Origin: an uncultured Butyricicoccus sp.
GTDB lineage: Bacteria; Bacillota; Clostridia; Oscillospirales; Butyricicoccaceae
DNA: 11,672 bases
NCBI GenBank assembly: GCA_900547195.1
Contig: URFQ01000077.1
Location: 1-11,672 of the forward strand
Direction: 5' to 3'
Positions 5,690 to 11,672 of this stretch are shown piece after piece (position 1 is the first letter of the stretch; the number at the start of each line of letters is the position of its first letter). The notes under the pieces are model-generated. The model was not told the DNA's origin, did no database searches, and worked only from the letters and a program-made list of their open reading frames with translations. Position numbers and translations under genes: made by a program.

Positions 5690-6565
5690 ATGAACATTCT
5701 GGATAGTTTGTGCGCACTGGACGGAATTTCGGCCGCGGGTGTCTGCGGACTTTGTCAAATTGCGCCGTCGCTGGGCGCAGCAAAGCGCGCGTGGGTCGAC
5801 CGTCTGGTGCCGGACGCATCCACGGTTTTCGTGGCGCTCTTTCCCTATTTTGCCGGGGACACCCCCGGGAACCTGTCGCTCTATGCCCGCGGGCGCGACT
5901 ATCACGCGGTCATCCGCGAGACCCTTACGCCGTTTGCCGAACGGCTCGCTGCCGAGACCGGCTGCAAGGCTGCTGTACTTACGGACGACTCCCCACTGCC
6001 CGAGGTACGCGCGGCACGGCTTGCCGGTGTAGGCGCCATCGGGGAAAACGGTTTGCTTTTTGATCCGGATTATGGTTCGTGGGTGTTCATCGGCACCATT
6101 CTGACCGACCTTCCGTTCTCCCCCGTTCCGGCGGTGCACCGCCGCCGCGCCCCCACGCCGCCGCCGTCCCCTTCGGAGAACATTCTCCGCTGCAACCACT
6201 GCGGCGCATGCCGCCGCGCATGCCCGCTTGGGGCGCTGGACGAAAACGGCCGGGTGGATGAAACGCGCTGCCTGTCGGCACTCACCCAGCAGGGCGGGGC
6301 GCTGTCCCCACAGGCCGCGGATGCGGTTAAACGCCATCCGCTAATCTGGGGCTGCGACCTGTGCCAGCGCATCTGCCCCATGAATCGGCACATGCCGGAA
6401 ACCGGCAACCCGGCATTCCGGGAAGCCCTGCTCTGCACGCTGTCCTCCAGCGACCTGGACGGGCTGACCCGGCGCCAGTTTACAAAAGCATATCCCGACC
6501 GCGCATTCACCTGGCGCGGCCCCGCGCCGCTGCGGCGCAATCTTAGGCTGAAAGAGGAACTCTAA
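5690..6565 (+). CDS. queG: Epoxyqueuosine reductase, short form
   Basis: A cobalamin- and Fe-S-dependent enzyme that reduces epoxyqueuosine to queuosine at position 34 of certain tRNAs. Numbered from ATG 5690 (291 residues), it shows YARGRDYH (66-72), the active-site segment TDDSPLPEVRAARLAG with the likely catalytic Asp99, and the GAIGENGLLFDPDYGSWVF region. Two [4Fe-4S] sites follow: CNHCGACRRAC (Cys168, 171, 174, 178) and Cys194 with GCDLCQRIC (Cys222, 225, 229). It is shorter than the roughly 380-residue enzyme of Escherichia coli and lacks most of the C-terminal HEAT-like region, as in several Firmicutes forms. The start is uncertain: GGGGG at 5672-5676 is 13 bases from ATG 5690, ten from an in-frame TTG at 5687 and one from a TTG at 5678. 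It is first in an operon; the next gene begins 2 bp after its stop. Confidence 0.85.
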   Translation: MNILDSLCALDGISAAGVCGLCQIAPSLGAAKRAWVDRLVPDASTVFVALFPYFAGDTPGNLSLYARGRDYHAVIRETLTPFAERLAAETGCKAAVLTDDSPLPEVRAARLAGVGAIGENGLLFDPDYGSWVFIGTILTDLPFSPVPAVHRRRAPTPPPSPSENILRCNHCGACRRACPLGALDENGRVDETRCLSALTQQGGALSPQAADAVKRHPLIWGCDLCQRICPMNRHMPETGNPAFREALLCTLSSSDLDGLTRRQFTKAYPDRAFTWRGPAPLRRNLRLKEEL

Positions 6566-6567
6566 CC

Positions 6568-7935
6568 ATGTCCACCCCGCTTTACGACGCGCTGCGCGCG
6601 CTTGCCGCGCAAAACACCGCGCGTTTTCACATGCCCGGGCACAAGGGTCGGCCGGCCTTTCCGGGCTTTGACGCGCTTTTTGCGATCGACTTTACCGAAA
6701 CCTATGACACCGGCAATCTCTACGAGGCCGAAGGCCCCATCCGACAAGCCGAACAGCTTGCAGCCGCATTCTTTCGCGTTACGGACTGCCATTTCCTGAC
6801 CAGCGGTTCTTCCCAGGGCATCGTTGCTATGCTCGGCGCGGTATGTGGGGACGGCGGCAAAGTGCTGCTTGACCGCGCCTGCCACAAAAGCGCCATGCAC
6901 GCGTGCGCGCTGTTTGATTTGGAACCGGCATTCCTGTCCCCGGATGTTCTCCCCTACGCCGGATGCGGCGGCGTCATCGATCTTGCCGCTGCAGAAGAAG
7001 CATTGCAGGCAAATCCGGGCGCGGCGGCGCTCCTGGTCGTATCCCCGAACTACTACGGCGTGATGCAGCCCATCGCGGAGCTTGCCGCGCTGTGCCATCG
7101 CTGCGGCAAAAAGCTGCTTGTGGACGGCGCGCACGGCGCGCATCTGGACGCTTCCGGCTGCCGCAATCCGGTTGCGGCGGGTGCGGACGCGGCGGTTTTA
7201 AGCGCCCACAAGACGCTCCCCGCGCTCGGGCAGGCCGCTTACCTGCTGTGCGGCCCATCCATCGACAGCGCCGGGCTGCGGCGCTTTGAGGCGATGTGCG
7301 GCACATCCAGCCCGTCGTATCCAATCATGGCGTCACTTGACCTGGCGCGCGAATTTCTCCAGACCCATTCGGCCGAGTACGCCGCAGCGGTGCGGGAGAC
7401 CGCGCGGCTGCGCCGTAAATACGACGGCAAAAACGGCCTGCGCGCGCTCACAGACGCCGACGCGCCGCTTGATCCGCTGCGCCTGACGGTTTCCTGCCCA
7501 GATGGGCGAACACTTTCGGATACACTGTATGAGTCCCACGGCGTGGCCTGCGAAATGGCCGACCGTTTCAACCTCGTGTTCATCGTCACACCCGCCGACC
7601 TTCCCGCAAATCTCGCCCGGCTGGAGGCCGCCCTTGACGCTTGCGCGCCCAATGCGCCGCTTGCCCCCCCGGTGTTTGCCGTGCCGCCCGCGCCGGTGCG
7701 CGCCTGCCCGGTGCGGCAGGCGCTGTTGTCCCCCGCAAAGGCTGTGCCGCTCCGCGAAGCGGCCGGCCAGGTCTGCGCCCGCCCGGTCACCCCGTATCCG
7801 CCCGGCATTCCGCTGCTGTGGCCGGGCGAGGAAATCACAGTAAAACACATTGAATTTCTGACCGATCGATGCTATAATACTGTCAGCGAAGTATTCATAT
7901 GCACGAATTTACCACGCAGGAGGGAATCCCAATGA
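6568..7935 (+). CDS. Orn/Lys/Arg decarboxylase-family PLP protein (YaaO-like)
   Basis: A fold-type I PLP enzyme of the ornithine/lysine/arginine decarboxylase family, 455 residues, like YaaO of Bacillus subtilis, which sits beside the same genes. Visible motifs are RFHMPGHKGRP (19-29), TSGSSQG (79-85) for phosphate binding, VDGAHGAHL (185-193) with Asp186 and the ring-stacking His, and the Schiff-base lysine Lys215 in SAHKTLPALG. It may decarboxylate an amino acid toward polyamines, but the substrate cannot be read from sequence. The start ATG at 6568 follows queG by 2 bp. The last 30 or so residues, after EITVKHIEFL, look unlike the family and overlap a good promoter for darA, so the frame may have been extended. 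Its TGA overlaps the darA ATG (ATGA), indicating translational coupling. Confidence 0.85.
   Translation: MSTPLYDALRALAAQNTARFHMPGHKGRPAFPGFDALFAIDFTETYDTGNLYEAEGPIRQAEQLAAAFFRVTDCHFLTSGSSQGIVAMLGAVCGDGGKVLLDRACHKSAMHACALFDLEPAFLSPDVLPYAGCGGVIDLAAAEEALQANPGAAALLVVSPNYYGVMQPIAELAALCHRCGKKLLVDGAHGAHLDASGCRNPVAAGADAAVLSAHKTLPALGQAAYLLCGPSIDSAGLRRFEAMCGTSSPSYPIMASLDLAREFLQTHSAEYAAAVRETARLRRKYDGKNGLRALTDADAPLDPLRLTVSCPDGRTLSDTLYESHGVACEMADRFNLVFIVTPADLPANLARLEAALDACAPNAPLAPPVFAVPPAPVRACPVRQALLSPAKAVPLREAAGQVCARPVTPYPPGIPLLWPGEEITVKHIEFLTDRCYNTVSEVFICTNLPRRRESQ
7850..7878 (+). promoter_or_regulatory. Internal promoter for darA-holB-ricT
   Basis: TTGAAT (7850-7855) and TATAAT (7873-7878) are 17 bp apart, with TGC before the -10 (extended -10). 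It lies in the last 90 bp of the decarboxylase gene and would start transcription about 45 bases before darA, allowing the essential holB to be expressed apart from queG. Confidence 0.65.
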
Positions 7936-8255
7936 AAATGCTGCTTGCAATCGTCAATTACGACGATTCCCGAAATGTCATGAGCAATTTGATGAAGGCC
8001 GGTTTTTCCATCACCAAGCTGGCCAGCACGGGCGGATTCCTGCGCGCCGGGAATGTCACAATCCTGATTGGCCTCGAGGATAACAAGCTGGACGATGCAA
8101 TTGAAATCATCCGCAAATATTCCAACACCCGCCGCCAGATGATCCCGACGACCGCTGAACTCGGCATGCTGGCCGCGCCCTCTGTGCCGGTCGAAGTCTC
8201 GGTCGGCGGCGCAACGGTGTTCGTGCTGAACGTAGAACGGTTTGAGAAAATCTAA
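7932..8255 (+). CDS. darA: Cyclic-di-AMP receptor, PII-like (YaaQ/DarA/PstA)
   Basis: A 107-residue PII-like trimeric signalling protein that binds cyclic di-AMP; its downstream target is not settled. The family signature STGGFLRAGN (residues 32-41), which forms the ligand pocket between subunits, is intact, as are the ILIGLEDNKLDDAIEIIRKY segment and the VPVEVSVGGATVFVLNVERF end with its characteristic beta strand. Length matches the roughly 109 residues of the Bacillus subtilis protein. The start ATG at 7932 is chosen because AGGAGGG lies just before it; an in-frame ATG at 7899 has no such site. It overlaps the upstream stop by ATGA and the next gene by TAATG. Its presence implies that the organism makes cyclic di-AMP. 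Confidence 0.93.
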   Translation: MKMLLAIVNYDDSRNVMSNLMKAGFSITKLASTGGFLRAGNVTILIGLEDNKLDDAIEIIRKYSNTRRQMIPTTAELGMLAAPSVPVEVSVGGATVFVLNVERFEKI

Positions 8256-9133
8256 TGCGCGGTTTTGACACCATCCCAGGCAACGAAGCCGTCAAGGACA
8301 GCCTGCGCGCGGCGCTCAAAAGCCGGTTTCCGCAGGCTGTTTTGCTGACCGGGCCGGCCGGCAGCGGCAAAATGCAAATGGCGCGCGCGCTGGCCGCCGC
8401 TCTCCTGTGTACAGGGGACGGCGAACGCCCCTGTGGGGCATGCCCTTCCTGCCACAAGCTGCAAAACGGCGCCCATCCGGATCTCGATGTCATCGACGAA
8501 GGCGAAAACGCCCTGCCGGTTTCGCTTGCGCGCGAAATCCGGCAGAAGGTCTGCGTGCTGCCGAACGACGGCGACCGCCGCGCCATCATTCTGCGACATG
8601 CACACAAGCTCAACACTGCGGCACAAAACGCGTTGCTCAAGGTGCTCGAGGAGCCGCCGCGCTACGCATTTTTCATCCTGACGAGCGAGCAGCCCGGCGC
8701 GGTGCTGGAGACCATCCGATCGCGCTGCACGCGCTACCAGCTCGCCCCGCCGCAGCAGCCGGAAACCAATCTGGATGAACTGCTCCCGCTCGTGACTCCT
8801 TTTTTGCAGGCTCTTGCAGACGCGGACGAATACCGCATGCTGCTCGCCGCCATGGGGCTGGAAAAGCAGCAGAAAGCCGGCTTCAAAGCCGCGCTTGGCC
8901 TGCTCCAATCGGCCTTGCGCGACGCGGTGTTTTGTACGAACGCGCTGCCCGGCCGCATTGTTCCCGCGCTGTCCGCGGAAACCGAACGGTTGGCCGCGCG
9001 TGTGGACAGCGGCCGCCTGTTAAAGCTCTATGACTTCGCTTCTACCCTGTCCGCCCGCACCGAAATCAATGCGGCGGCAGCCATCCAGTGCGCCGGGTTG
9101 TGCGCCGGCGCATACCAGATCTGTTATCTGTAA
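8255..9133 (+). CDS. holB: DNA polymerase III delta prime subunit
   Basis: Part of the clamp loader that places the sliding clamp on DNA during replication. The 292-residue AAA+ protein has a Walker A motif GPAGSGK (33-39), a zinc-binding set Cys52, Cys60, Cys63 and Cys66 (CX7CX2CX2C), LNTAAQNALLKVLEEPP (119-135), and the SRC motif (156-158) whose Arg acts on ATP bound by the neighbouring subunit. The Walker B position reads IILRHAH instead of a DExH-type box, which is usual for delta prime since it is not the ATPase. The C-terminal third is the collar domain and is poorly conserved. The ATG at 8255 overlaps the darA TAA by one base, so it depends on coupling with darA translation. The same neighbours occur in Bacillus subtilis. 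Confidence 0.92.
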   Translation: MRGFDTIPGNEAVKDSLRAALKSRFPQAVLLTGPAGSGKMQMARALAAALLCTGDGERPCGACPSCHKLQNGAHPDLDVIDEGENALPVSLAREIRQKVCVLPNDGDRRAIILRHAHKLNTAAQNALLKVLEEPPRYAFFILTSEQPGAVLETIRSRCTRYQLAPPQQPETNLDELLPLVTPFLQALADADEYRMLLAAMGLEKQQKAGFKAALGLLQSALRDAVFCTNALPGRIVPALSAETERLAARVDSGRLLKLYDFASTLSARTEINAAAAIQCAGLCAGAYQICYL

Positions 9134-9158
9134 ATCCTTACCTTAGGAGGAGCATCCA

Positions 9159-10202
9159 TTGACGAGCATTATCGGCGTCCGCTTCAAAAAAGTGGGCAAA
9201 GTTTATTATTTCGACCCCCAGGGCCTGACAGTCAAGCCGGGCCAGTGGGTCATCGTGGAAACCGCGCGCGGCATTGAATGCGGCGAATGCGCGCTGGGCA
9301 ATTGCGAGATTGAAGACAACGAGGTGGTCGCCCCCCTCAGGAAAGCCATCCGCGTCGCCACGGAGACCGATTTGCAGGTCGCGCACGGCAATGAACAGCA
9401 GGCGCGCGAAGCCTACGACATCTGCAAGAAAAAAATTGCCGAGCACGGGCTGGACATGCACCTGGTCTCGGTCGAATGTACCTTTGACCTCAACAAAATT
9501 CTGTTTTATTTTACTGCGGACGGCCGCGTGGATTTCCGCAGTCTGGTGAAGGATCTCGCATCCGTCTTCCGCACCCGCATTGAGCTGCGTCAGATCGGCG
9601 TGCGCGATGAGGCCAAGATGATCGGCGGCCTTGGCATCTGCGGCCGGGAACTGTGCTGCGCGTCCTATCTCGAGGACTTTCAGCCAGTCTCCATCAATAT
9701 GGCCAAGGATCAGAACCTGTCGCTCAACCCTGCGAAGATTTCAGGCACCTGCGGCCGCCTAATGTGCTGCCTGAAGTACGAATACGAAGGCTATCACGAA
9801 ATGCAAAAGGTCACGCCCAAGGTGGACAGCCTGGTAGAGACCCCGGAGGGGCGCGGCACAGTGGTCTCCACGCAGATGCTGTGCGGCACCTGCAAGGTAC
9901 AGCTGGAGCACTCGGACGATGCGCCGAAGTGTTTCTGCTGTGCAGATTGCACGACCTTGCGCTGCGGGCGCGCCAAGCGCGGTGCGGCTCAGGAAGGTAA
10001 GCCGGAACGTCCTGAAAAGCCGCGCCGTGAACGGGCTTCAAAACCGGAGGAGACCGAAGACGCGGTCTCCGAACCCCCTGCCGCCGCCCTGGACGAGGAG
10101 AACAGACCGCGCCGCCGCCGCAGAGGCGGGACACGCCGCCGTCGGAAACCCTCCGGCGAAGGCGCGGAGAACAATTCCGAGAGCATCTCGTCCGAAGAGT
10201 AA
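9159..10202 (+). CDS. ricT: PSP1-domain Fe-S regulator RicT (YaaT)
   Basis: RicT works with RicA and RicF in a complex carrying two [4Fe-4S] clusters that promotes RNase Y-dependent mRNA maturation in Bacillus subtilis. The 347-residue protein shows ECGECALGNC (40-49), GICGRELCC (159-167) and GTCGRLMCC (196-204), the cluster-binding signature of the family, in a PSP1-type fold. Unusual here is a further run of seven Cys (242, 245, 258, 260, 261, 264, 269) where relatives have ordinary residues. A low-complexity tail follows with RPRRRRRGGTRRRRK (317-330) and an acidic end, which may bind RNA. The start is TTG at 9159-9161, well placed after TTAGGAGGAG. It lies 25 bp after holB and ends the operon at a strong terminator. 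Confidence 0.9.
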   Translation: MTSIIGVRFKKVGKVYYFDPQGLTVKPGQWVIVETARGIECGECALGNCEIEDNEVVAPLRKAIRVATETDLQVAHGNEQQAREAYDICKKKIAEHGLDMHLVSVECTFDLNKILFYFTADGRVDFRSLVKDLASVFRTRIELRQIGVRDEAKMIGGLGICGRELCCASYLEDFQPVSINMAKDQNLSLNPAKISGTCGRLMCCLKYEYEGYHEMQKVTPKVDSLVETPEGRGTVVSTQMLCGTCKVQLEHSDDAPKCFCCADCTTLRCGRAKRGAAQEGKPERPEKPRRERASKPEETEDAVSEPPAAALDEENRPRRRRRGGTRRRRKPSGEGAENNSESISSEE

Positions 10203-10208
10203 ATCCTC

Positions 10209-10248
10209 AGCGCCCCTGCTGCAACGGTTTTGCAGTAGGGGCGCTTTT
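10209..10248 (+). terminator. Terminator of the queG-ricT operon
   Basis: AGCGCCCCTGCTGCAA (10209-10224) pairs with TTGCAGTAGGGGCGCT (10230-10245), 16 bp with a single G-U pair and a 5-base loop, followed by TTTT. It begins 7 bp after the ricT stop and is the strongest terminator in the window. Confidence 0.92.
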
Positions 10249-10387
10249 CGCACTTCCACGCAGCGGGCGCAAGAATACAATGCCCCATATATTGGAAAGC
10301 TCATTTTTATGCAAAATATGCCCTTTTGGTTTGGATTTGGCACAACCCCGGCGCAACTTTCCTAATGAGTTTTCGCTTGTTTTCTGA
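10249..10387. other. Intergenic spacer upstream of the AraC-family gene
   Basis: About 140 bp of AT-richer sequence between the ricT terminator and the promoter of the next gene. I see no gene, RNA signature or clear repeat in it. It may hold binding sites for the downstream regulator. Confidence 0.4.
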
Positions 10388-10405
10388 TATAATAATTTAA
10401 TTATA
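10388..10405 (+). promoter_or_regulatory. AraC-gene promoter -10 with overlapping inverted repeat
   Basis: TATAAT (10388-10393) is preceded by TGA, giving an extended -10, but no good -35 lies 16-18 bp upstream. The hexamer is also the left arm of TATAAT-AATTTA-ATTATA, a 6-bp inverted repeat. That could be an operator or simply an AT-rich coincidence. Confidence 0.45.
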
Positions 10406-10436
10406 GCACCTGTGACAAGATAAGGAGTGGCCTGTT

Positions 10437-11324
10437 ATGATACATATGCATGCGGTTCCAGCCAGCCCAAACCTGTCCCAACCGGCGGTGCAGCCCCGAA
10501 TGGTCTACCTGACCAACTCCGAAGTGGACAACACCGGCAAAGTCCGCGCCATCCACAGCCACGCAGACATCACGGAAATCGGGTTGGTTTACCACGGTCA
10601 CGGCATCCACAGCATCGGCGGCCGGGAATATCACAGCGAACCCGGCGACCTGCTCCTGTACAATACCAACGTCTTGCATCAGGATCTCGCCCAATCGGGC
10701 GAAACGATGCGCTTCCTTCTGTGCGGCGCGACAAACCTGCGTCTAAATGGCCTGCCGCCCGGAAGCATCGTCCCCGGGGACAGTGATTTTCTGCTCAAAA
10801 GCGGTGCGTACTTTGACTTCATCCTCCACGGTTTCACAGCCGTGGAGCATTCCCTCAAAACCCGCCAGCCTTATGCCGCCTCCCTGGCGCATGGTTTTCT
10901 GCAATCCCTGCTGGCGGCCATCGGCAACCTGACCGACCGCTCCGGCAAGTATCCGGCTGACGCGCAGCCCGACCGCCTCTCCCTCGTGGAGGAAATGCGC
11001 CGCTATATTGACCAGAATTTCACGCAGAACTTTTCTCTGGAAGATCTTGCCGATGTATTCCACATCAACCGGTTTTACGCCTCCCATGCGTTTTCGCAAT
11101 CTTTTGGCAGTTCGCCCATGCAGTACCGCACCCGGCGGCGCATCGGAGAAGCCCAATCCCTGCTGACCGGCACCGATTTCAGCATCACATACATTGCAAG
11201 CATGGTCGGCTACGACGACCCCAACCGGTTCAGCCAGGTGTTTTCCAAAATCGTCGGCATGTCGCCCAGCAAATATCGCGACCTGAGCGTGCGCTTTCAA
11301 CAGCCTTTCAAGCGGGAGCAGTAG
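10437..11324 (+). CDS. AraC-family transcriptional regulator with cupin sensor domain
   Basis: A 295-residue DNA-binding regulator. The N-terminal part (about 36-90) is an AraC-type cupin with the histidine-rich strands IHSHADITEIGLVYHGHG and the turn EPGDLLLYN, likely to bind a small ligand such as a sugar. The C-terminal AraC domain (about 182-285) carries two helix-turn-helix units, FSLEDLADVFHINRFYASHAF and SITYIASMVGYDDPNRFSQVF, and the family ending MSPSKYR. The start ATG at 10437 is nine bases after AAGGAG. It is a single-gene unit with its own promoter. Its position just before a LicT/BglG-type antiterminator hints at a carbohydrate uptake or utilisation locus extending to the right, but its targets cannot be read here. 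No terminator with a U-tract follows. Confidence 0.92.
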   Translation: MIHMHAVPASPNLSQPAVQPRMVYLTNSEVDNTGKVRAIHSHADITEIGLVYHGHGIHSIGGREYHSEPGDLLLYNTNVLHQDLAQSGETMRFLLCGATNLRLNGLPPGSIVPGDSDFLLKSGAYFDFILHGFTAVEHSLKTRQPYAASLAHGFLQSLLAAIGNLTDRSGKYPADAQPDRLSLVEEMRRYIDQNFTQNFSLEDLADVFHINRFYASHAFSQSFGSSPMQYRTRRRIGEAQSLLTGTDFSITYIASMVGYDDPNRFSQVFSKIVGMSPSKYRDLSVRFQQPFKREQ

Positions 11325-11363
11325 ACGGATTTTGTGTCATTTTGAACAAATTTATTGCCCCTT

Positions 11364-11383
11364 GTTTGTAAATAAGCACAAAC
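11364..11383. repeat. Short inverted repeat upstream of the antiterminator promoter
   Basis: GTTTGT (11364-11369) and ACAAAC (11378-11383) are perfect arms around 8 bases, ending 24 bp before the -35 at 11408. It could be an operator, for example for the AraC-family protein, or a weak end of the araC transcript. No other structure is seen in the 80 bp after the AraC gene. Confidence 0.3.
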
Positions 11384-11407
11384 TTCAGCGGATTCTTAAT
11401 TTCTTAA

Positions 11408-11435
11408 TTGACTTTCCGGTTTCCCGCGCTATAAT
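11408..11435 (+). promoter_or_regulatory. Promoter of the antiterminator operon
   Basis: TTGACT (11408-11413) and TATAAT (11430-11435) with 16 bp between them form a strong sigma-A-type promoter. Transcription would start near 11442, about 13 bases before the RAT site. Confidence 0.85.
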
Positions 11436-11454
11436 GAAATAAACAAGTGAATAC

Positions 11455-11483
11455 GGCTTGTGACTAGTGATGTAGGCAAGACC
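11455..11483 (+). promoter_or_regulatory. Ribonucleic antiterminator (RAT) site for a LicT/BglG-family protein
   Basis: The 29-base stretch starts GGCTTGTGACT and ends GTAGGCAAGACC. It matches in length and conserved positions the RAT consensus (GG-TTGT-ACT, a loop, then AGGCAARACC) bound by LicT, SacY and BglG. Its last bases overlap the upstream arm of the terminator, so protein binding would prevent termination. Confidence 0.88.
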
Positions 11484-11540
11484 AGACTCCTCCGGCGTGT
11501 TCTGAATGCGTCCGGGTTGTTTGGTCTTTTTTGTTTTTTT
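11478..11540 (+). terminator. Conditional leader terminator overlapping the RAT
   Basis: AAGACCA (11478-11484) pairs with TGGTCTT (11522-11528). Inside it a second hairpin is framed by CCGG on both sides with a CGTGTT/AATGCG stem. A long T-tract (TTTTTTGTTTTTTT) follows. Six bases are shared with the RAT, the standard mutually exclusive design of these leaders. Confidence 0.88.
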
Positions 11541-11558
11541 GAGAAAAGAGGGAAACTT

Positions 11559-11612
11559 ATGAAAGCAGCGCAGGCTCTCCAGCCTCAAATTTTCCTGACG
11601 AGTATATTATGA
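11559..11612 (+). CDS. Small leader ORF, 17 codons
   Basis: ATG at 11559 opens MKAAQALQPQIFLTSIL, ending at TGA 11610-11612. An AGAGGG lies six bases before the ATG, so it could be translated once the terminator is read through. The next gene's start lies 3 to 21 bases after the stop, which would allow coupling. It has no recognisable domain, and it may be a chance ORF. Confidence 0.35.
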   Translation: MKAAQALQPQIFLTSIL

Positions 11613-11632
11613 CCATGCAGGGGGGAAAATTT

Positions 11633-11672
11633 GTGTACAGGATCATTCGAGTCATCAGCAACAATTTTGTCT
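11633..11672 (+). CDS. LicT/BglG-family transcription antiterminator (start only)
   Basis: Only 13 codons lie in the window. The start VYRIIRVISNNFV (GTG read as Met) is the opening of the co-antiterminator RNA-binding domain, as in the IxKVxNNNxV beginning of LicT and relatives. These proteins bind RAT RNA and are controlled by PTS-dependent phosphorylation of following PRD domains. GTG at 11633 is preferred because GGGGGG lies seven bases before it; an in-frame ATG at 11615 would add six residues. The RAT and terminator just upstream show that the gene controls itself. A beta-glucoside or other PTS gene set is expected to the right. The family is well supported by the combination of protein start and RAT; the sugar is unknown. 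Confidence 0.8.
   Translation, partial: MYRIIRVISNNFV

Noticed and set aside
5630..6337. 235-codon minus-strand frame opposite queG
   Set aside because: It is a GC-driven shadow of the Fe-S protein gene, and its 3' end runs through the divergent promoters.
8252..8908. 218-codon minus-strand frame opposite holB
   Set aside because: holB has Walker A, zinc cysteines and the SRC motif on the plus strand; the antisense frame has no motif.
11385..11588. 67-codon minus-strand frame
   Set aside because: It runs across the promoter, RAT and terminator of the antiterminator leader and has no ribosome binding site that I can see.
1..11672. CRISPR array, tRNA or rRNA genes
   Set aside because: No regularly spaced repeats were found; the only tandem repeat is coding (2227-2301). 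No tRNA cloverleaf or rRNA segment was recognised.

Overview
The window looks like chromosome from a fairly GC-rich, Gram-positive anaerobe of the class Clostridia (probably an Oscillospirales or Ruminococcaceae-type gut bacterium). The evidence is the darA-holB-ricT gene order known from Firmicutes, a LicT/BglG-type RNA antitermination leader, strong AGGAGG ribosome binding sites, and a flanking remnant of the conjugative elements common in gut Clostridia. This placement is inference; there is no rRNA in the window.

Positions 1 to about 3100 (all genes on the minus strand) are a decayed piece of an integrative and conjugative element. Read in the direction of transcription it holds a short leader-peptide/attenuator-like region, a Cys-rich/DUF6017 replication-initiator-like gene, a frameshifted DUF5348 gene, an in-frame chimera joining the start of a PcfB-like (DUF3801) gene to a TrbL/VirB6-like membrane protein, and a radical SAM gene cut off after its Fe-S motif. 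The chimera implies loss of the coupling-protein gene that normally lies between pcfB and trbL in such elements, so this copy should not be transferable on its own.

Positions 3105 to 5660 hold the serine biosynthesis pair serC-serA (minus strand), with a terminator-like hairpin just past serA, a hairpin between the genes, a sigma-A-type promoter, and a leader RNA whose ends pair with each other just ahead of the serC ribosome binding site. The serC promoter sits back to back with the promoter of a plus-strand operon.

Positions 5690 to 10248 are that operon: queG (tRNA queuosine maturation), a YaaO-like PLP decarboxylase, darA (cyclic-di-AMP receptor), holB (clamp-loader delta prime) and ricT (Fe-S RNA-maturation regulator), closed by a strong terminator. 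It resembles the yaaO-tmk-yaaQ-yaaR-holB-yaaT cluster of Bacillus subtilis but lacks tmk and yaaR. Gene overlaps (ATGA, TAATG) suggest tight translational coupling, and a second promoter lies inside the end of the decarboxylase gene.

Positions 10250 to 11672 hold an AraC-family regulator with its own promoter. After it come a promoter, a ribonucleic antiterminator (RAT) site overlapping an intrinsic terminator, a 17-codon ORF and the first codons of a LicT/BglG-family antiterminator cut by the window edge. The last group is a self-regulating sugar-responsive switch. The best candidates for something undescribed are the serC leader RNA, the hairpin-embedded leader peptide of the element remnant, the extra Cys cluster in RicT and the unusual active site of SerA.
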